From QHXN01 sp032162705 (lineage in GTDB: Bacteria; Acidobacteriota; Blastocatellia; Pyrinomonadales; Pyrinomonadaceae): DNA of 64,000 bases. Under the pieces are notes generated by a model. That model was given only the letters and a program-made list of their open reading frames with translations, had not been told where the DNA came from and did not search any database. Location of the stretch: the NCBI GenBank assembly GCA_032162705.1, contig JAVRON010000003.1:1-64000 (forward strand), in the 5' to 3' direction. Shown here in pieces: positions 1 through 8,626 of the stretch (position 1 is the first letter of the stretch; each line of letters starts with the position of its first letter). The translations under genes and the position numbers were made by a program.

Positions 1-1
1 A

Positions 2-223
2 GACCCTACGGGCACGCCCGGCTCGCTCATCAGCTCGTACCCGATGAGCTACCAGTCGCCGGAGGCGCGCGTGGCGATCCGCGTGAACCGCAGGCTCGAC
101 TGGAATCTTGGCTACCAGTATTACAACTACAGAGAGAGTCCGCTCGTCAGCATCAGGCCGCAGAACTACCACGCGCACATGCCCTACACCTCGCTCCGCT
201 TCTACTTCGGCGGCGAGCGGTAA
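2..223 (+). CDS. C-terminal end of an outer-membrane beta-barrel protein (5' cut by window edge)
   Basis: An open frame runs from the window edge to the TAA at 221-223 and gives about 73 residues. The tail is rich in aromatic residues alternating with polar ones (DWNLGYQYYNYRES) and ends in SLRFYFGGER, a pattern of transmembrane beta-strands with a final strand carrying aromatics near the C-terminus. This fits the end of a beta-barrel outer-membrane protein, seen in Acidobacteriota as long secreted barrel proteins. The N-terminal bulk lies outside the window, so the family cannot be named. There is no link to the downstream cytochrome: the gap is about 400 bases. Confidence 0.6.
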   Translation, partial: DPTGTPGSLISSYPMSYQSPEARVAIRVNRRLDWNLGYQYYNYRESPLVSIRPQNYHAHMPYTSLRFYFGGER

Positions 224-619
224 TACACCTCTGGCGGCGCGTGCCGTCGCAAGCCTCCGGACGTTGATAACCTGCCGCTGGGCCCCGGAGTCCATCGAAG
301 ATGAGGACTGCGGGACTTGCTCCAAGTGCCGAGTTCGTCGCCCGGCGCTTCCACGCCTTCAGTGATGAAGTGCGTAGGCTTCCCCAAGAAGTTATTTCTT
401 GTCGCTAACAAACGTCTTGCGAAAAGATCCGCAGCCCCCTGCGGAAAATCCCGCTGACCCGAAGGCATGGGCCAAGAGATGCGTCTTTTTCTCAGAAAAT
501 GCGCTGACTCGCGACCCCCACTGCGCGGCACAGGCATTGCCCAATAAAGGGCGGGCGGCGTGGGCGAAGATTCTGCCGACAACCCGACGCCGACAGTTTC
601 GAGGAAAAAAGGTCGAACC
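224..619. other. Intergenic, no supported gene
   Basis: I see no gene with convincing composition in these roughly 400 bases. A small GC hairpin (CCGCAG, four-base loop, CTGCGG, 429-444) lacks a U-tract on the + side. Short open frames here have no ribosome site and no recognisable domain. A GAGG-containing purine stretch at 601-612 is the ribosome site of the cytochrome gene that follows. Confidence 0.4.
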
Positions 620-943
620 ATGAAAAGAATAAAAACGCTCGTGATCGCACTCATCACACTCCCGCTCTTTGCGCTGATCCTCTTTAGCCCGACCCCCGCG
701 CCGGCACGCGCCGTAGCGCAGGACTTCGACGCGGCAACTACCTTCAAGGCCAAGTGCACGATGTGTCACGGCCAGAAGGCAGAGAAGAAGTTCGACGCGA
801 CGAAGGCCGACGACGTGCTCGCTTCGACGGTGCTAAAGGGCAAGAACGATGTCACGCCCAAGATGCCGAGCTACGAGACCAAGGGCGTCACGCCCGAGCA
901 GGCGGGCGCGCTCGTCGCGCACATGAAGTCTCTGAAGCAGTAG
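620..943 (+). CDS. Small secreted class I cytochrome c
   Basis: The product has 107 residues: a signal peptide or N-terminal anchor (about residues 1-34, MKRIKT then a long hydrophobic run) and one cytochrome c domain. The heme-attachment motif CTMCH is at 46-50 and the likely axial methionine is in KMPSY (Met82). The final helix is EQAGALVAHMKSLKQ, as in other monoheme cytochromes of this size. The ATG at 620 is preferred over an upstream in-frame start at 560 because it directly precedes the signal peptide and has a purine-rich GAGG stretch ahead of it. Expected role: periplasmic electron transfer. The partner is unknown, since neither neighbour is a respiratory gene. Confidence 0.85.
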   Translation: MKRIKTLVIALITLPLFALILFSPTPAPARAVAQDFDAATTFKAKCTMCHGQKAEKKFDATKADDVLASTVLKGKNDVTPKMPSYETKGVTPEQAGALVAHMKSLKQ

Positions 944-964
944 GGACGGGCGGCCCTACTGGAA

Positions 965-1184
965 TTATCCAAGGCGCTTTAACAACTGCTGAATAGGACT
1001 TACGGCGTGAGTTGGGCGGGCGACTTTGAGGTAAGCCTCCAGCTGTTCGAGGCGCGGCGATAAGGCATTGCTTTGTGGCATGTCTGCTACCAACTCGGCG
1101 CGACCGATGAAAGTCTCCATGTCCACCAACCCCCGATCTAACAGTTCCTTGATGAAGGCAAAATCTTTCTCTCTCCCGGCCATC
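965..1184 (-). pseudogene. Truncated DUF6036-like nucleotidyltransferase C-terminus
   Basis: The translated stretch AGREKDFAFIKELLDRGLVD, followed by a helix ending LEQLEAYL, resembles the C-terminal part of DUF6036-type nucleotidyltransferases, the antitoxin-like MNT fold, where a K-x-x-AxREKD segment is followed by a 'GLVD' helix. The N-terminal catalytic half is absent: upstream the frame runs straight into a transposase remnant in another frame. The fragment has no ribosome site and is best read as debris. The family assignment is from memory of the motif and is moderate. Confidence 0.45.
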
Positions 1185-1310
1185 CTTATCCACGGCGCGA
1201 TACAAATACTTACAAGACTACCCAACCTTGATGTATGTCTCATCCACTCGATATGAAGTGCTGCTCAACTTTAGATATTGGCGCACACGTTTATTGATCT
1301 CCGGGGCATA
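1179..1310 (-). mobile_element. IS6-family transposase remnant
   Basis: Read on the minus strand from 1310, the frame gives YAPEINKRVRQYLKL, then SSTSYRVDETYIKVG, an in-frame TAG, then SCKYLYRAVDKDG. This matches the catalytic core of IS6/IS240-type DDE transposases: YAPE-(I)-x-K-R at the end of the HTH region, the first Asp in VDETYIKV, and the YLYRAVDKDG strand. The stop sits between the two halves of that core, and the frame ends at a junction with the DUF6036-like fragment. No terminal inverted repeats are visible. It is dead and strongly truncated at both ends. Confidence 0.7.
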
Positions 1311-1466
1311 AAACATACAAGAGGCGAAATACATTGTGTCCGATAATAACGTTCTGTTCGCGGTTCACCCGCACATTTGGTGCTTTAGGGAGTGACGGCT
1401 AGACTTTCAACGATGCCGACTTCGCCTGTGGGTTAACGCTGACCTCAAGGCCGTACGCGCGGCGCT

Positions 1467-1932
1467 GGAGTAAACGACTCTGTGAAAACCGTGCTTGCAG
1501 CACCAAGTCTGCGGGTGAACCCGATGCTTTTTATCGTTATCAGTCTCACTGAACTTCGGGCTTTTGAGGCCCACAGACTTTCGCCAGCCGGTCGAACGAA
1601 ATGAGCTTCCGTGGCGACCAATTGTTCCACTAGTGCCTCGTGTCGAAGATAGGCTGCGAACGGTAGCGGGCGAAGGAGAGATCAACCGTCGGGCGGACTT
1701 GATGAATGACGCTCCGTTTGTAGAGAGGAAGGGCAGTTTGAAGTCGATGACGTTATGCCCGACGACGAAGTCGATGACGTTATGCCCGACGACGAGGTCG
1801 CGCGAGACGTTGAAGCCCTTGAAGCAGCTTTCGGAAGCCGCGTAACGTCCGCGCCTCGTCAAGTTGGAACATCATGGTCTGCCACTCGCGTCCGAGCAGC
1901 CCGCAGTGGATCATTCGGTCGTCATGCTCGAT
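1467..1932 (-). pseudogene. Decayed DEDD-type 3'-5' exonuclease (PolB-exonuclease-like)
   Basis: Three minus-strand segments reconstruct one protein. From 1932 comes IEHDDRMIHC plus GLLGREWQTMMFQLDE. After a frame change near 1820 comes GFNVSRDLVVGHNVIDF, the ExoII-type GHN..DF motif. After a second change near 1735 comes LYKRSVIHQVRPTVDLSFAR and, past an in-frame TAG at 1630-1632, KLISFDRLAKVCG. These blocks match, in order, the predicted 3'-5' exonucleases related to the PolB exonuclease domain (PF10108 type). The two frameshifts compensate each other. The ExoII motif is duplicated by a 27-bp tandem repeat, and the ExoIII region (around VVYSS) is degraded. It is a clear pseudogene. Confidence 0.7.
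1742..1795 (-). repeat. Two-copy 27-bp tandem repeat duplicating the VVGHNVIDF motif
   Basis: Two adjacent identical 27-base units occupy 1742-1768 and 1769-1795. On the minus strand each encodes the nine residues VVGHNVIDF, so the exonuclease motif appears twice in a row in frame. Because the unit is a multiple of three it does not itself shift the frame; the frameshifts lie on either side. The copies are identical in a region otherwise full of lesions, so the duplication is recent. Confidence 0.95.
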
Positions 1933-2350
1933 TTAATGGGCCAGGCGTCACGCGGGCCTGAGCGGCCGTGACCCTTTACAACTTCCGTAGGCCGTGCAGC
2001 ACATCGCGCCTCTCCGCATCGCCGCAAGGCGGGGGAGGCTGCTCCGCTTGCCGCATCGCTCTTCCAGTCCGTCGCCTGCTAAAATTCCTCTTGAAGAAAA
2101 TCCGCCGATGAAAGAGAATGTGTGCTCAGTTCCAACCAATTTTCCTTGAAAGATGCCGCCGTCGAAGAGCCGGAAGTTTCGGGCGTGAGCACTGACGGCG
2201 CTGACGTGCGCGTGGGACTTTTGCCCGGTCATGCAACAAACCCCGCCGGGACTTCCGGAGCGGGCCGCTTCCGCCGCGAACGCCCCGGTCGCTTCCGAGT
2301 TCCGACCCGGCGCGCCCTCGACGTAGTTTGAAGCGGCGGGCTTTACGACT
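1933..2350. other. Intergenic, no supported gene
   Basis: About 420 bases upstream of the acetylesterase. The open frames here are GC-frame artefacts without ribosome sites or domains. No insertion-sequence ends and no copy of the 24-bp operator found elsewhere in the window were seen. It presumably contains the promoter for the esterase/GH3 pair, but I could not pick a convincing -35/-10. Confidence 0.4.
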
Positions 2351-4360
2351 ATGAAAATCAACATGCGTCTGTTCTTGCCGGCGCTCGCGCTTCTGCTCTT
2401 CTGTCTAACTGGCTCGGCGCGCGCGGACGTACGAGTGCCTTCGCTCATCGGCGACCACATGGTCTTGCAGCAGGGGCGCAAGGTGCGCGTCTGGGGGACT
2501 GCGGAGCCGGGCGAGCGCGTGACCGTCACATTCAACGGTAGTACCACGCCAGCGCCCGCCGACGAGCGCGGGCGCTGGCAGGTCTTCGTCGGGCCGTTCA
2601 AGGCGGGCGGCCCTTTTGAGATGACCGTGGCCGGCAAAAACACGCTCATCTTCCGCGACGTGTTGATCGGCGAAGTCTGGGTCTGTTCGGGCCAGTCGAA
2701 CATGGAGTGGCAACTAGTCAACGCGCAGGACGGCGCGCGCGAGGTCGCACAGGCCGACTACCCGGAGATACATCTCTTCACCGTCAGGAAGAACACGTCG
2801 GCCACGCCGCTCGAAGACGTTGAAGGACGCTGGGTCGTAACGAAGCCGGAGACCGTCGCGCAGTTCTCGGCGGTCGGCTACTTCTTTGGCAGGGAGTTAT
2901 ACCGCCGCCTCAAAGTCCCCGTCGGGCTGATACATACTTCGTGGGGCGGCACGCCCGCCGAGGCTTGGACGAGCCGCGCTGCGCTCGCCGCCGAACCCGC
3001 GCTCAAGCCGATGCTCGACAGGTTCGACGCCGAGTTGAAAGAGCTACCGCGGCTTCAAGGCGATTACGAGCGAGCGCGCGTCGAGTGGGAGCGTCAGTAC
3101 GTTACACAAGACCCGGGCAACAAGGGCGAGGCGATGGGCTACGCCAATCCAGAGAGCGCGTTCGCCGACTGGAAGAAGATGCGCGTGCCGCAGGCTTGGG
3201 AGTCGGCGGGACTCGACGTTGACGGAGCCGTCTGGTTCCGAAAGGAAGTGAACGTCCCCGCCGCGTGGGCGGGCCGCGACCTGATGCTCAGCCTCGGCGC
3301 GATTGACGACTTCGACACGACCTACTTCAATGGCGTGCGCGTCGGCTCGACCGGCGGCGAGACGCCGAACTCCTGGACAGTGCCGCGACGCTACCGCGTG
3401 CCCGGCTCACTCGCCCGCGCGGGGCGAAACGTCATAGCCGTGCGCGTCTTCGACCGTGTGGGCGGCGGTGGATTCGTCGGCGGCGAGATGTGGCTCGCGC
3501 CCGCGGGTGCCGCGAAGGTAGAGGCGGTGCCGCTCGAAGGCGATTGGTACTACAAAGAGGAGTTCACGGTTCCGTCCAGGCAGATAGATTACTCGCGTCA
3601 GCCGCAAGCTCCGGGTTCAGCTAACCAGAACAACCCGGCCGTCCTCTACAACGCGATGCTCGCTCCGCTCGTGCCCTACACGATACGCGGTGCCATCTGG
3701 TATCAGGGCGAGGCCAACGCGGGCCGCGCTTATCAATACCGCAAGCTCTTCCCAGTGATGATTCGCGACTGGCGCTCGGCCTGGGGCGAGGGCGACTTCC
3801 CCTTCTACTTCGTCCAGCTCGCTAACTGGAAGGCGAGGCCGATGGACTCGATTGACAGCGAGTGGGCGGAGCTGCGCGAGGCTCAGTTGATGACGATGAG
3901 GAGATTGCCGCACACAGGCATGGCAGTCACGATTGACATCGGCAACCCGGAAGACATACACCCGCGCAACAAGCTCGACGTTGGCCTGCGCCTCGCGCGT
4001 TGGGCGCTCGCCGAAACCTACGGTCAGAAGACAGAAGAGTCCGGGCCGCTCTACGAATCATTCAAGGTCGAGGGCAACATGGTGCGCGTCCGCTTCAGTC
4101 ACGCAGGCGGCTTGAAGACGCGCGACGGCTCGCCGCCCGCGGGATTCTTCGTCGCGGGCATCGACCGCAAGTTCGTTCCCGCTGAGATACGCATAGACGG
4201 AAACGCCGTCGTCATCTGGAGCAAGGACGTGCCGCATCCCGCAGCCGTCCGCTACGCGTGGGCCGACAACCCGGCAGGCAATCTCTACAACGCTGACGGG
4301 CTGCCCGCCTCGCCCTTCCGCACAGACGACTGGCAGGGGCTGACCGCCGGACGAAACTGA
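2351..4360 (+). CDS. Secreted SASA-family (sialate O-acetylesterase-like) carbohydrate acetylesterase
   Basis: This 669-residue protein has a signal peptide (about 1-25, cleavage near SARA-DV). The SGNH-type nucleophile motif GQSNMEW places the catalytic serine at 116, and the C-terminal Asp/His pair is in DIHPRNK (Asp535, His537). WYQGEANAGR is the third typical block. Between the halves lies an inserted jelly-roll domain (about 275-390, VWFRKEVNVP to NVIAVRVFD), as in many bacterial family members. Despite the family name, such enzymes in plant-polysaccharide loci probably remove acetyl groups from hemicellulose side chains. The GH3 gene follows after 70 bases on the same strand, so the two may be co-transcribed. 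Sialic-acid genes are absent, so activity on sialate is unlikely here. Confidence 0.88.
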   Translation: MKINMRLFLPALALLLFCLTGSARADVRVPSLIGDHMVLQQGRKVRVWGTAEPGERVTVTFNGSTTPAPADERGRWQVFVGPFKAGGPFEMTVAGKNTLIFRDVLIGEVWVCSGQSNMEWQLVNAQDGAREVAQADYPEIHLFTVRKNTSATPLEDVEGRWVVTKPETVAQFSAVGYFFGRELYRRLKVPVGLIHTSWGGTPAEAWTSRAALAAEPALKPMLDRFDAELKELPRLQGDYERARVEWERQYVTQDPGNKGEAMGYANPESAFADWKKMRVPQAWESAGLDVDGAVWFRKEVNVPAAWAGRDLMLSLGAIDDFDTTYFNGVRVGSTGGETPNSWTVPRRYRVPGSLARAGRNVIAVRVFDRVGGGGFVGGEMWLAPAGAAKVEAVPLEGDWYYKEEFTVPSRQIDYSRQPQAPGSANQNNPAVLYNAMLAPLVPYTIRGAIWYQGEANAGRAYQYRKLFPVMIRDWRSAWGEGDFPFYFVQLANWKARPMDSIDSEWAELREAQLMTMRRLPHTGMAVTIDIGNPEDIHPRNKLDVGLRLARWALAETYGQKTEESGPLYESFKVEGNMVRVRFSHAGGLKTRDGSPPAGFFVAGIDRKFVPAEIRIDGNAVVIWSKDVPHPAAVRYAWADNPAGNLYNADGLPASPFRTDDWQGLTAGRN

Positions 4361-4430
4361 AGGCACGACCGTAAAGGCACGCGCCGGACGAAGACGCCTC
4401 GCTGCCGACTACTCCGAAGGGATAGAGAAA

Positions 4431-6845
4431 ATGAGACGAATCATAACGGCCTGCCTCGTCACCGCGACCGGCGTGTTATTCCTTGCCCAACTCCCCGCCA
4501 TGCGGCGCGCAGGCGCGCAAGGTGCGCCGCCGCCCTACCGCGACCCGCATTTGCCCGTTGAGCAAAGAGTGGCAGACCTGCTCTCACGCATGACGCTCGA
4601 AGAGAAGGTCGCGCAGCTCGAATCCGTCTGGGTCACGAACCAGAGCAAGCAACTCCTCAACGACCGCGGCGAGTTCGCGCCCGACCAGAAGATGCAGGAG
4701 ACACTCAAGAACGGCATCGGGCAGTTCGGGGGGCCTAGTCAGGCCGCGTCCGACGCGGAGCGCGCCGCCGCGCCGCTCCACGGCAAAGACGCGCGCGCGA
4801 CGGCTCTCTTCACCAACTCGATACAGAAATACGTCATCGAGCACAACCGCCTGCGAATCCCCGCGACGTTTCACGAAGAGGCTCTGCACGGGCTGATGGC
4901 TCCGGGCGCGACCAGCTTCCCGCAGGCCATCGCGCTCGCGAGCACCTGGGACACAGACCTCGTCCACCAGGTCTTCAACGCGGCGGCAGCCGAGGCGCGC
5001 TCGCGCGGCGCAGACCAGGTGCTCGCGCCAGACCTCGATCTGGGTCGCGAGCCACGCTGGGGGCGCATCGAAGAGACCTACGGCGAAGACCCTTACCTCG
5101 TCTCGCGCATGGGCGTCGCCGCCGTCACGGGTTTTCAAGGGCCGGGACCCACGGTTGACCGCCGCCATGTCATCGCCACCGCCAAGCACTTCGCCGCGCA
5201 CGGCCAGCCTGAAGGCGGCACGAACATCGCGCCCGCGAACTTCTCCGAGCGCATCCTTCGCGAAGACTTCTTCTACCCCTTTGAGGTTGCGGTAAAGGAG
5301 GCGCACGTGATGAGCGTGATGCCTTCGTACAACGAGATCGACGGCGTGCCGTCGCACGCCAACCACTGGCTCATCCAGAAGGTCTTGCGCGAGGAGTGGG
5401 GCTTCGACGGCTACACCTCCTCAGACTATTTTGGCGTCGCTGAGTTGATACGCCGCCACCACGTCGCCGCCGACGAGGCGGACGCCGCGCGCCGCGCCAT
5501 CAATACGGACGTTGACATGGAACTTCCATACATCGAATGCTATGGCACGCTCGTCCAGCAGGTGCGCGACGGGCGCGTCTCCGAGGCCACGATTGATAAG
5601 GCAGCAGCGCGTATCCTTCGAGGCAAGTTCCTGCTCGGTCTCTTCGAGAATCCTTACGTAGACCCCGACGAAGCGGCGCGCACGAACGAGTCGCCGGAAC
5701 ACCGCGCGCTTGCCTTGAAAGCCGCGCGCGAGGCAATCGTGCTGCTGAAGAACGAAGGCAGCGTCGTCCCGCTCGACCGTAATCGCGTTCGCTCCATCGC
5801 CGTCATCGGCCCGAACGCCGCGCGCGCCGACCTCGGCGAGTACAGCGGCACGCCCTCGCGCACCGTCAGCATCCTCGACGGCATCAAGGCAAAGGTCGGA
5901 AACAGCGCGCAGGTCAACTACGCCGAGGGCGTGAAGATAACCAGGGGCGACCCGAAGACAGGCATCCCGACCTGGGGCAACGATGACGTGCGCCTCGCAG
6001 ACCCTGCAGAGAACGCGCGTGAGATAGTCGAAGCCGTGAAGGTCGCGCGCGCATCGGACGTTGTTGTGCTCGCCATCGGCGGGAACGTCGAGACTTCGCG
6101 CGAGGCTTGGGCTGAGAACCACATGGGCGACACCGACAACCTCGACCTCGTCGGCCAGCAGAATGATCTCGTCAAAGCCGTGCTCGAAACCGGCAAGCCG
6201 ACAATCGTCTTCCTCACCAACGGTCGCCCACTCTCGGCCAACTACGTTTACGAGCACGTGACCGCGGTCTTCGAGGGCTGGTATCTCGGCGAGGAGACGG
6301 GCACGGCTGTGGCCGACGTTCTCTTCGGAGACTACAATCCTTCGGGCAAGATGCCCGTCACCGTCGCGCGCAACGTCGGACAACTCCCCGTCTATTACTA
6401 CCAGAAGCCCTCGGCCAAGCGCGGATTCCTCTTCACAAGCGTCGGCCCGCTCTTCGTCTTCGGCCACGGCCTGAGCTACACGACCTATAACTATTCCAAC
6501 CTTCGCATCACGCCTGACAGGACGGGCCCCGCGGGTCAGGCGACCGTCAACATTGACGTGACCAACGCGGGACGCATGGCCGGCGACGAGATCGTGCAGC
6601 TCTACATCCGCGACGACGTAAGCTCCGTGACGCGACCCGTCAAAGAGTTGAAAGACTTCCGCCGCATTCATCTTGAGCCGGGGCAGACGCAGACCGTCCA
6701 GTTCGTCGTCACGCCCGACAAGCTCTCGTTCCTCGATGAAGACATGCATCGCGTCGTCGAGCCGGGCACGTTCACCATCATGGTCGGCCCAAGCTCAGCG
6801 ACGGACAAGGAACTGACGGCGAAGCTCGAAGTCATCGCAAGGTGA
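4431..6845 (+). CDS. Secreted GH3 beta-glycosidase (beta-glucosidase / beta-xylosidase)
   Basis: An 804-residue GH3 enzyme with the normal order: signal peptide (1-30), (beta/alpha)8 domain starting YRDPHLPVEQRVADLLSRMT, alpha/beta sandwich, and a fibronectin-III-like C-terminal domain (from about 690, TVNIDVTNAGRMAGDEI). The nucleophile is Asp332 in GYTSSDYFG. KHFAAHGQPEGG is the substrate-binding KH block. The length and the FnIII domain match BglX-like beta-glucosidases, but the subfamily also holds beta-xylosidases, and sequence alone does not decide between them. It would act in the periplasm or outside the cell on oligosaccharides released by the endo-enzymes encoded elsewhere in the window. 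Confidence 0.93.
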   Translation: MRRIITACLVTATGVLFLAQLPAMRRAGAQGAPPPYRDPHLPVEQRVADLLSRMTLEEKVAQLESVWVTNQSKQLLNDRGEFAPDQKMQETLKNGIGQFGGPSQAASDAERAAAPLHGKDARATALFTNSIQKYVIEHNRLRIPATFHEEALHGLMAPGATSFPQAIALASTWDTDLVHQVFNAAAAEARSRGADQVLAPDLDLGREPRWGRIEETYGEDPYLVSRMGVAAVTGFQGPGPTVDRRHVIATAKHFAAHGQPEGGTNIAPANFSERILREDFFYPFEVAVKEAHVMSVMPSYNEIDGVPSHANHWLIQKVLREEWGFDGYTSSDYFGVAELIRRHHVAADEADAARRAINTDVDMELPYIECYGTLVQQVRDGRVSEATIDKAAARILRGKFLLGLFENPYVDPDEAARTNESPEHRALALKAAREAIVLLKNEGSVVPLDRNRVRSIAVIGPNAARADLGEYSGTPSRTVSILDGIKAKVGNSAQVNYAEGVKITRGDPKTGIPTWGNDDVRLADPAENAREIVEAVKVARASDVVVLAIGGNVETSREAWAENHMGDTDNLDLVGQQNDLVKAVLETGKPTIVFLTNGRPLSANYVYEHVTAVFEGWYLGEETGTAVADVLFGDYNPSGKMPVTVARNVGQLPVYYYQKPSAKRGFLFTSVGPLFVFGHGLSYTTYNYSNLRITPDRTGPAGQATVNIDVTNAGRMAGDEIVQLYIRDDVSSVTRPVKELKDFRRIHLEPGQTQTVQFVVTPDKLSFLDEDMHRVVEPGTFTIMVGPSSATDKELTAKLEVIAR

Positions 6846-6892
6846 CGGCGCTCGCGTCTCGCACGGCTTGCGAAAGTCACGTTGATGAACAC

Positions 6893-7092
6893 ATGAGCAC
6901 GACGCTGCGGAAATTGACGGCTGCGCTCGGAGCGCTGGCATTCGCCGTTACGCCGCTCGACGCACCGCGGCTCCCGGCGTTTATGCCGTCCCCATCAAAC
7001 TTAAAGCGACTTCGAGCGACGCCGCGCGCGGAGTCGAAATGCCCGGTACTGTGCTGGAGTTGAAGGTTGTCGCGAACGGAGTGAGCGATTGA
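6893..7092 (+). pseudogene. Possible broken small secreted protein gene
   Basis: An ATG at 6893 opens a signal-peptide-like stretch (MSTTLRKLTAALGALAFAVT). The sensible continuation lies in another frame from about 6980 (YAVPIKLKATSSD, then MPGTVLELKVVANGVSD) and stops at 7090-7092. A single frameshift joining an export signal to a short beta-rich tail is the simplest reading. I recognise no family, and chance coding in GC-rich DNA cannot be excluded. Confidence 0.25.
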
Positions 7093-7119
7093 TGTAACGG
7101 AAACATCGCCGCGATTTCA

Positions 7120-8616
7120 CTACTTCAAGACCAGATGACCGAAGCGGCAAGCGCCCGGCGAAGAGCCGCCGAGCACGAGTGACGGCACCGCCGCGCGTTC
7201 GGTGTACTCAGCCGCAACCTTTGCAACCTCAACGCCCGCGTTGCGCCGACCCAAGACCGCAACAGTGCCGCCGCTCCCGCCGCCCGTGATCTTTGCGCCG
7301 TAAAGCCCGCGCGCCGGGCCGACCTCACGAACTAGCCGCACAAGCTCGTCTGTCCCGGCAGAACCCAGACCGCAGGCGGAGTAGCTCGCGTGCGACTCGT
7401 ACATCAGTTCGCCCAACCGCTCGGCCTGTGCGAGACCGCGCCAGTCTCGCAATGCTTCGGCGAACTCGCTGACGCGTGCGTGCTCGCGGATGGGGTGGCG
7501 TGTCGCAGCAAGCACGGGGTAGATACGAGCAGGCTCGACGTTAGTAACCTGGTCTGTGATGCCGCAGTAGCCCGCGAGGAAATCAGCGCCCGATACGCGG
7601 TTTGGCAGCAGCGGCATGTAACGTTCCTCGAACTCGACGGGCGAGATGTTGGCGAGGTAGCCGTGCCACTCCGGGTCTTCTATTGTTAGATGGCCTCCCG
7701 CGTCGCCCTCGTTCGCACGCAGGCCCGCAAAGTCCGCGACCATTCGGTAGCCCATGAAAGCAGCCGTGCGAACCGTGCTGTAGTCCGCGCCGACGACCGA
7801 GTGCCGGACGCCGGAGTCAATGCCCCAGACCGAAAGCTCCGGCGGCAAAGGCACGTACCCGCTCGCCTCACACGGCTGGCACAGGAGCGCGAGCAGGCGA
7901 CCCTCCTCGCCGCAAGCCGCAGTCATCTGATCCATCACGCCGCACGGCGCGCCCGCCACCATGTTCTCGACGCGTTGGCAGAGGAACGCCGTCTCGCGCG
8001 GCGAAAGCTCAAGACGGTATGCAGCGGCAACCGCGCGCATGACCGCCACTTCGAGCGCGGCAGACGAGCTGACGCCTTTGCCCTCCGGCACGTCGGAGCG
8101 GATGAGCAAGCGCGCGCCGCGCTCGAAACCACACCCGCGCTCGCGCATCAGCACGAGGAACGCGCCCGCAACGTAAGACGCCCAATGACTCTCTGCGTCC
8201 GCCGCGAAACGCGCGCGCGCCTCTTCGTAAGAAATGGGAGAGCCGTCGCGCACGAACTCCGCGAGCGACATCACGTAGCGGCGCGGCACCGACGCGATGT
8301 TGGTCGAGAGACTGACGACTGTGAGCACGTCACCTTCTTCGAGCTGCAAGGCGGCGTGCGTCGCCGCGGCGGTGGGCAGTTCCAGCACGAGCGCGCCTGA
8401 ATAGTCCGCGATGCCGCCCATCAAATCGAGCCGGCCCGGCGCGCGCGTGACTACAATCTCGCGCCGCGGGCGGAAGAAAGTCCCGCCCTCGTGCGGCAAG
8501 TGCCCCGGTAGATTGCCCAGCAACTCGACGTGTTCCGGCAGACTGCCCAACAGCGCGACGAATGACTCCGTGTCCGCGAGGCCGTGCGTCGTGCCGGAGA
8601 CGATCTCGAACGTCAT
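7120..8616 (-). CDS. GHMP sugar kinase resembling L-arabinokinase (ARA1-like), alternatively galactokinase
   Basis: A 498-residue cytosolic GHMP kinase. Block 1 is APGRLDLMGGIADYSG (59-74), the ATP loop is PEGKGVSSSAA (177-187), the catalytic base is in GAPCGVMDQ (Asp229), and motif 3 is GGGSGG (445-450). Galactokinases normally have GExxDY in block 1, with Glu and His contacting the sugar. Here that reads GGIADY, the form I recall from the kinase half of plant L-arabinokinase. WGIDSGVRHSV, YGAKITGGGSGGTV and SSPGACRFGHL also follow that pattern. The plant glycosyltransferase-like N-terminal domain is absent. Ten bases separate it from the phosphatase gene, and galT is next, so the product is presumably a sugar 1-phosphate. 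Whether the substrate is arabinose or galactose is not settled. Confidence 0.8.
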   Translation of the reverse strand: MTFEIVSGTTHGLADTESFVALLGSLPEHVELLGNLPGHLPHEGGTFFRPRREIVVTRAPGRLDLMGGIADYSGALVLELPTAAATHAALQLEEGDVLTVVSLSTNIASVPRRYVMSLAEFVRDGSPISYEEARARFAADAESHWASYVAGAFLVLMRERGCGFERGARLLIRSDVPEGKGVSSSAALEVAVMRAVAAAYRLELSPRETAFLCQRVENMVAGAPCGVMDQMTAACGEEGRLLALLCQPCEASGYVPLPPELSVWGIDSGVRHSVVGADYSTVRTAAFMGYRMVADFAGLRANEGDAGGHLTIEDPEWHGYLANISPVEFEERYMPLLPNRVSGADFLAGYCGITDQVTNVEPARIYPVLAATRHPIREHARVSEFAEALRDWRGLAQAERLGELMYESHASYSACGLGSAGTDELVRLVREVGPARGLYGAKITGGGSGGTVAVLGRRNAGVEVAKVAAEYTERAAVPSLVLGGSSPGACRFGHLVLK

Positions 8617-8626
8617 GCGCTTGCCC

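Noticed and set aside
1742..1795. 27-bp repeat as the start of a CRISPR array
   Set aside because: There are only two directly adjacent copies with no spacers, and they encode a protein motif in frame.
1407..1862. 151-codon minus-strand open frame
   Set aside because: It is a composite of pseudogene pieces. Only one segment (VVGHNVIDF) has family similarity, and the rest is out of frame with the reconstructed exonuclease.
2351..4360. Sialic-acid metabolism locus
   Set aside because: Only the esterase family name points there. No sialidase, lyase or transporter of that pathway is present, and the neighbours act on plant hemicellulose.
5421..6749. 442-codon minus-strand open frame opposite GH3
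   Set aside because: It is antisense to a clear GH3 gene. Composition shows the Arg/Ala/Val-rich bias of frames opposite GC-rich genes, and no domain is recognisable.
7120..8616. Straight annotation as galK
   Set aside because: The galactokinase sugar-binding block is replaced by GGIADY and other blocks follow the arabinokinase pattern, so I leave the symbol empty.
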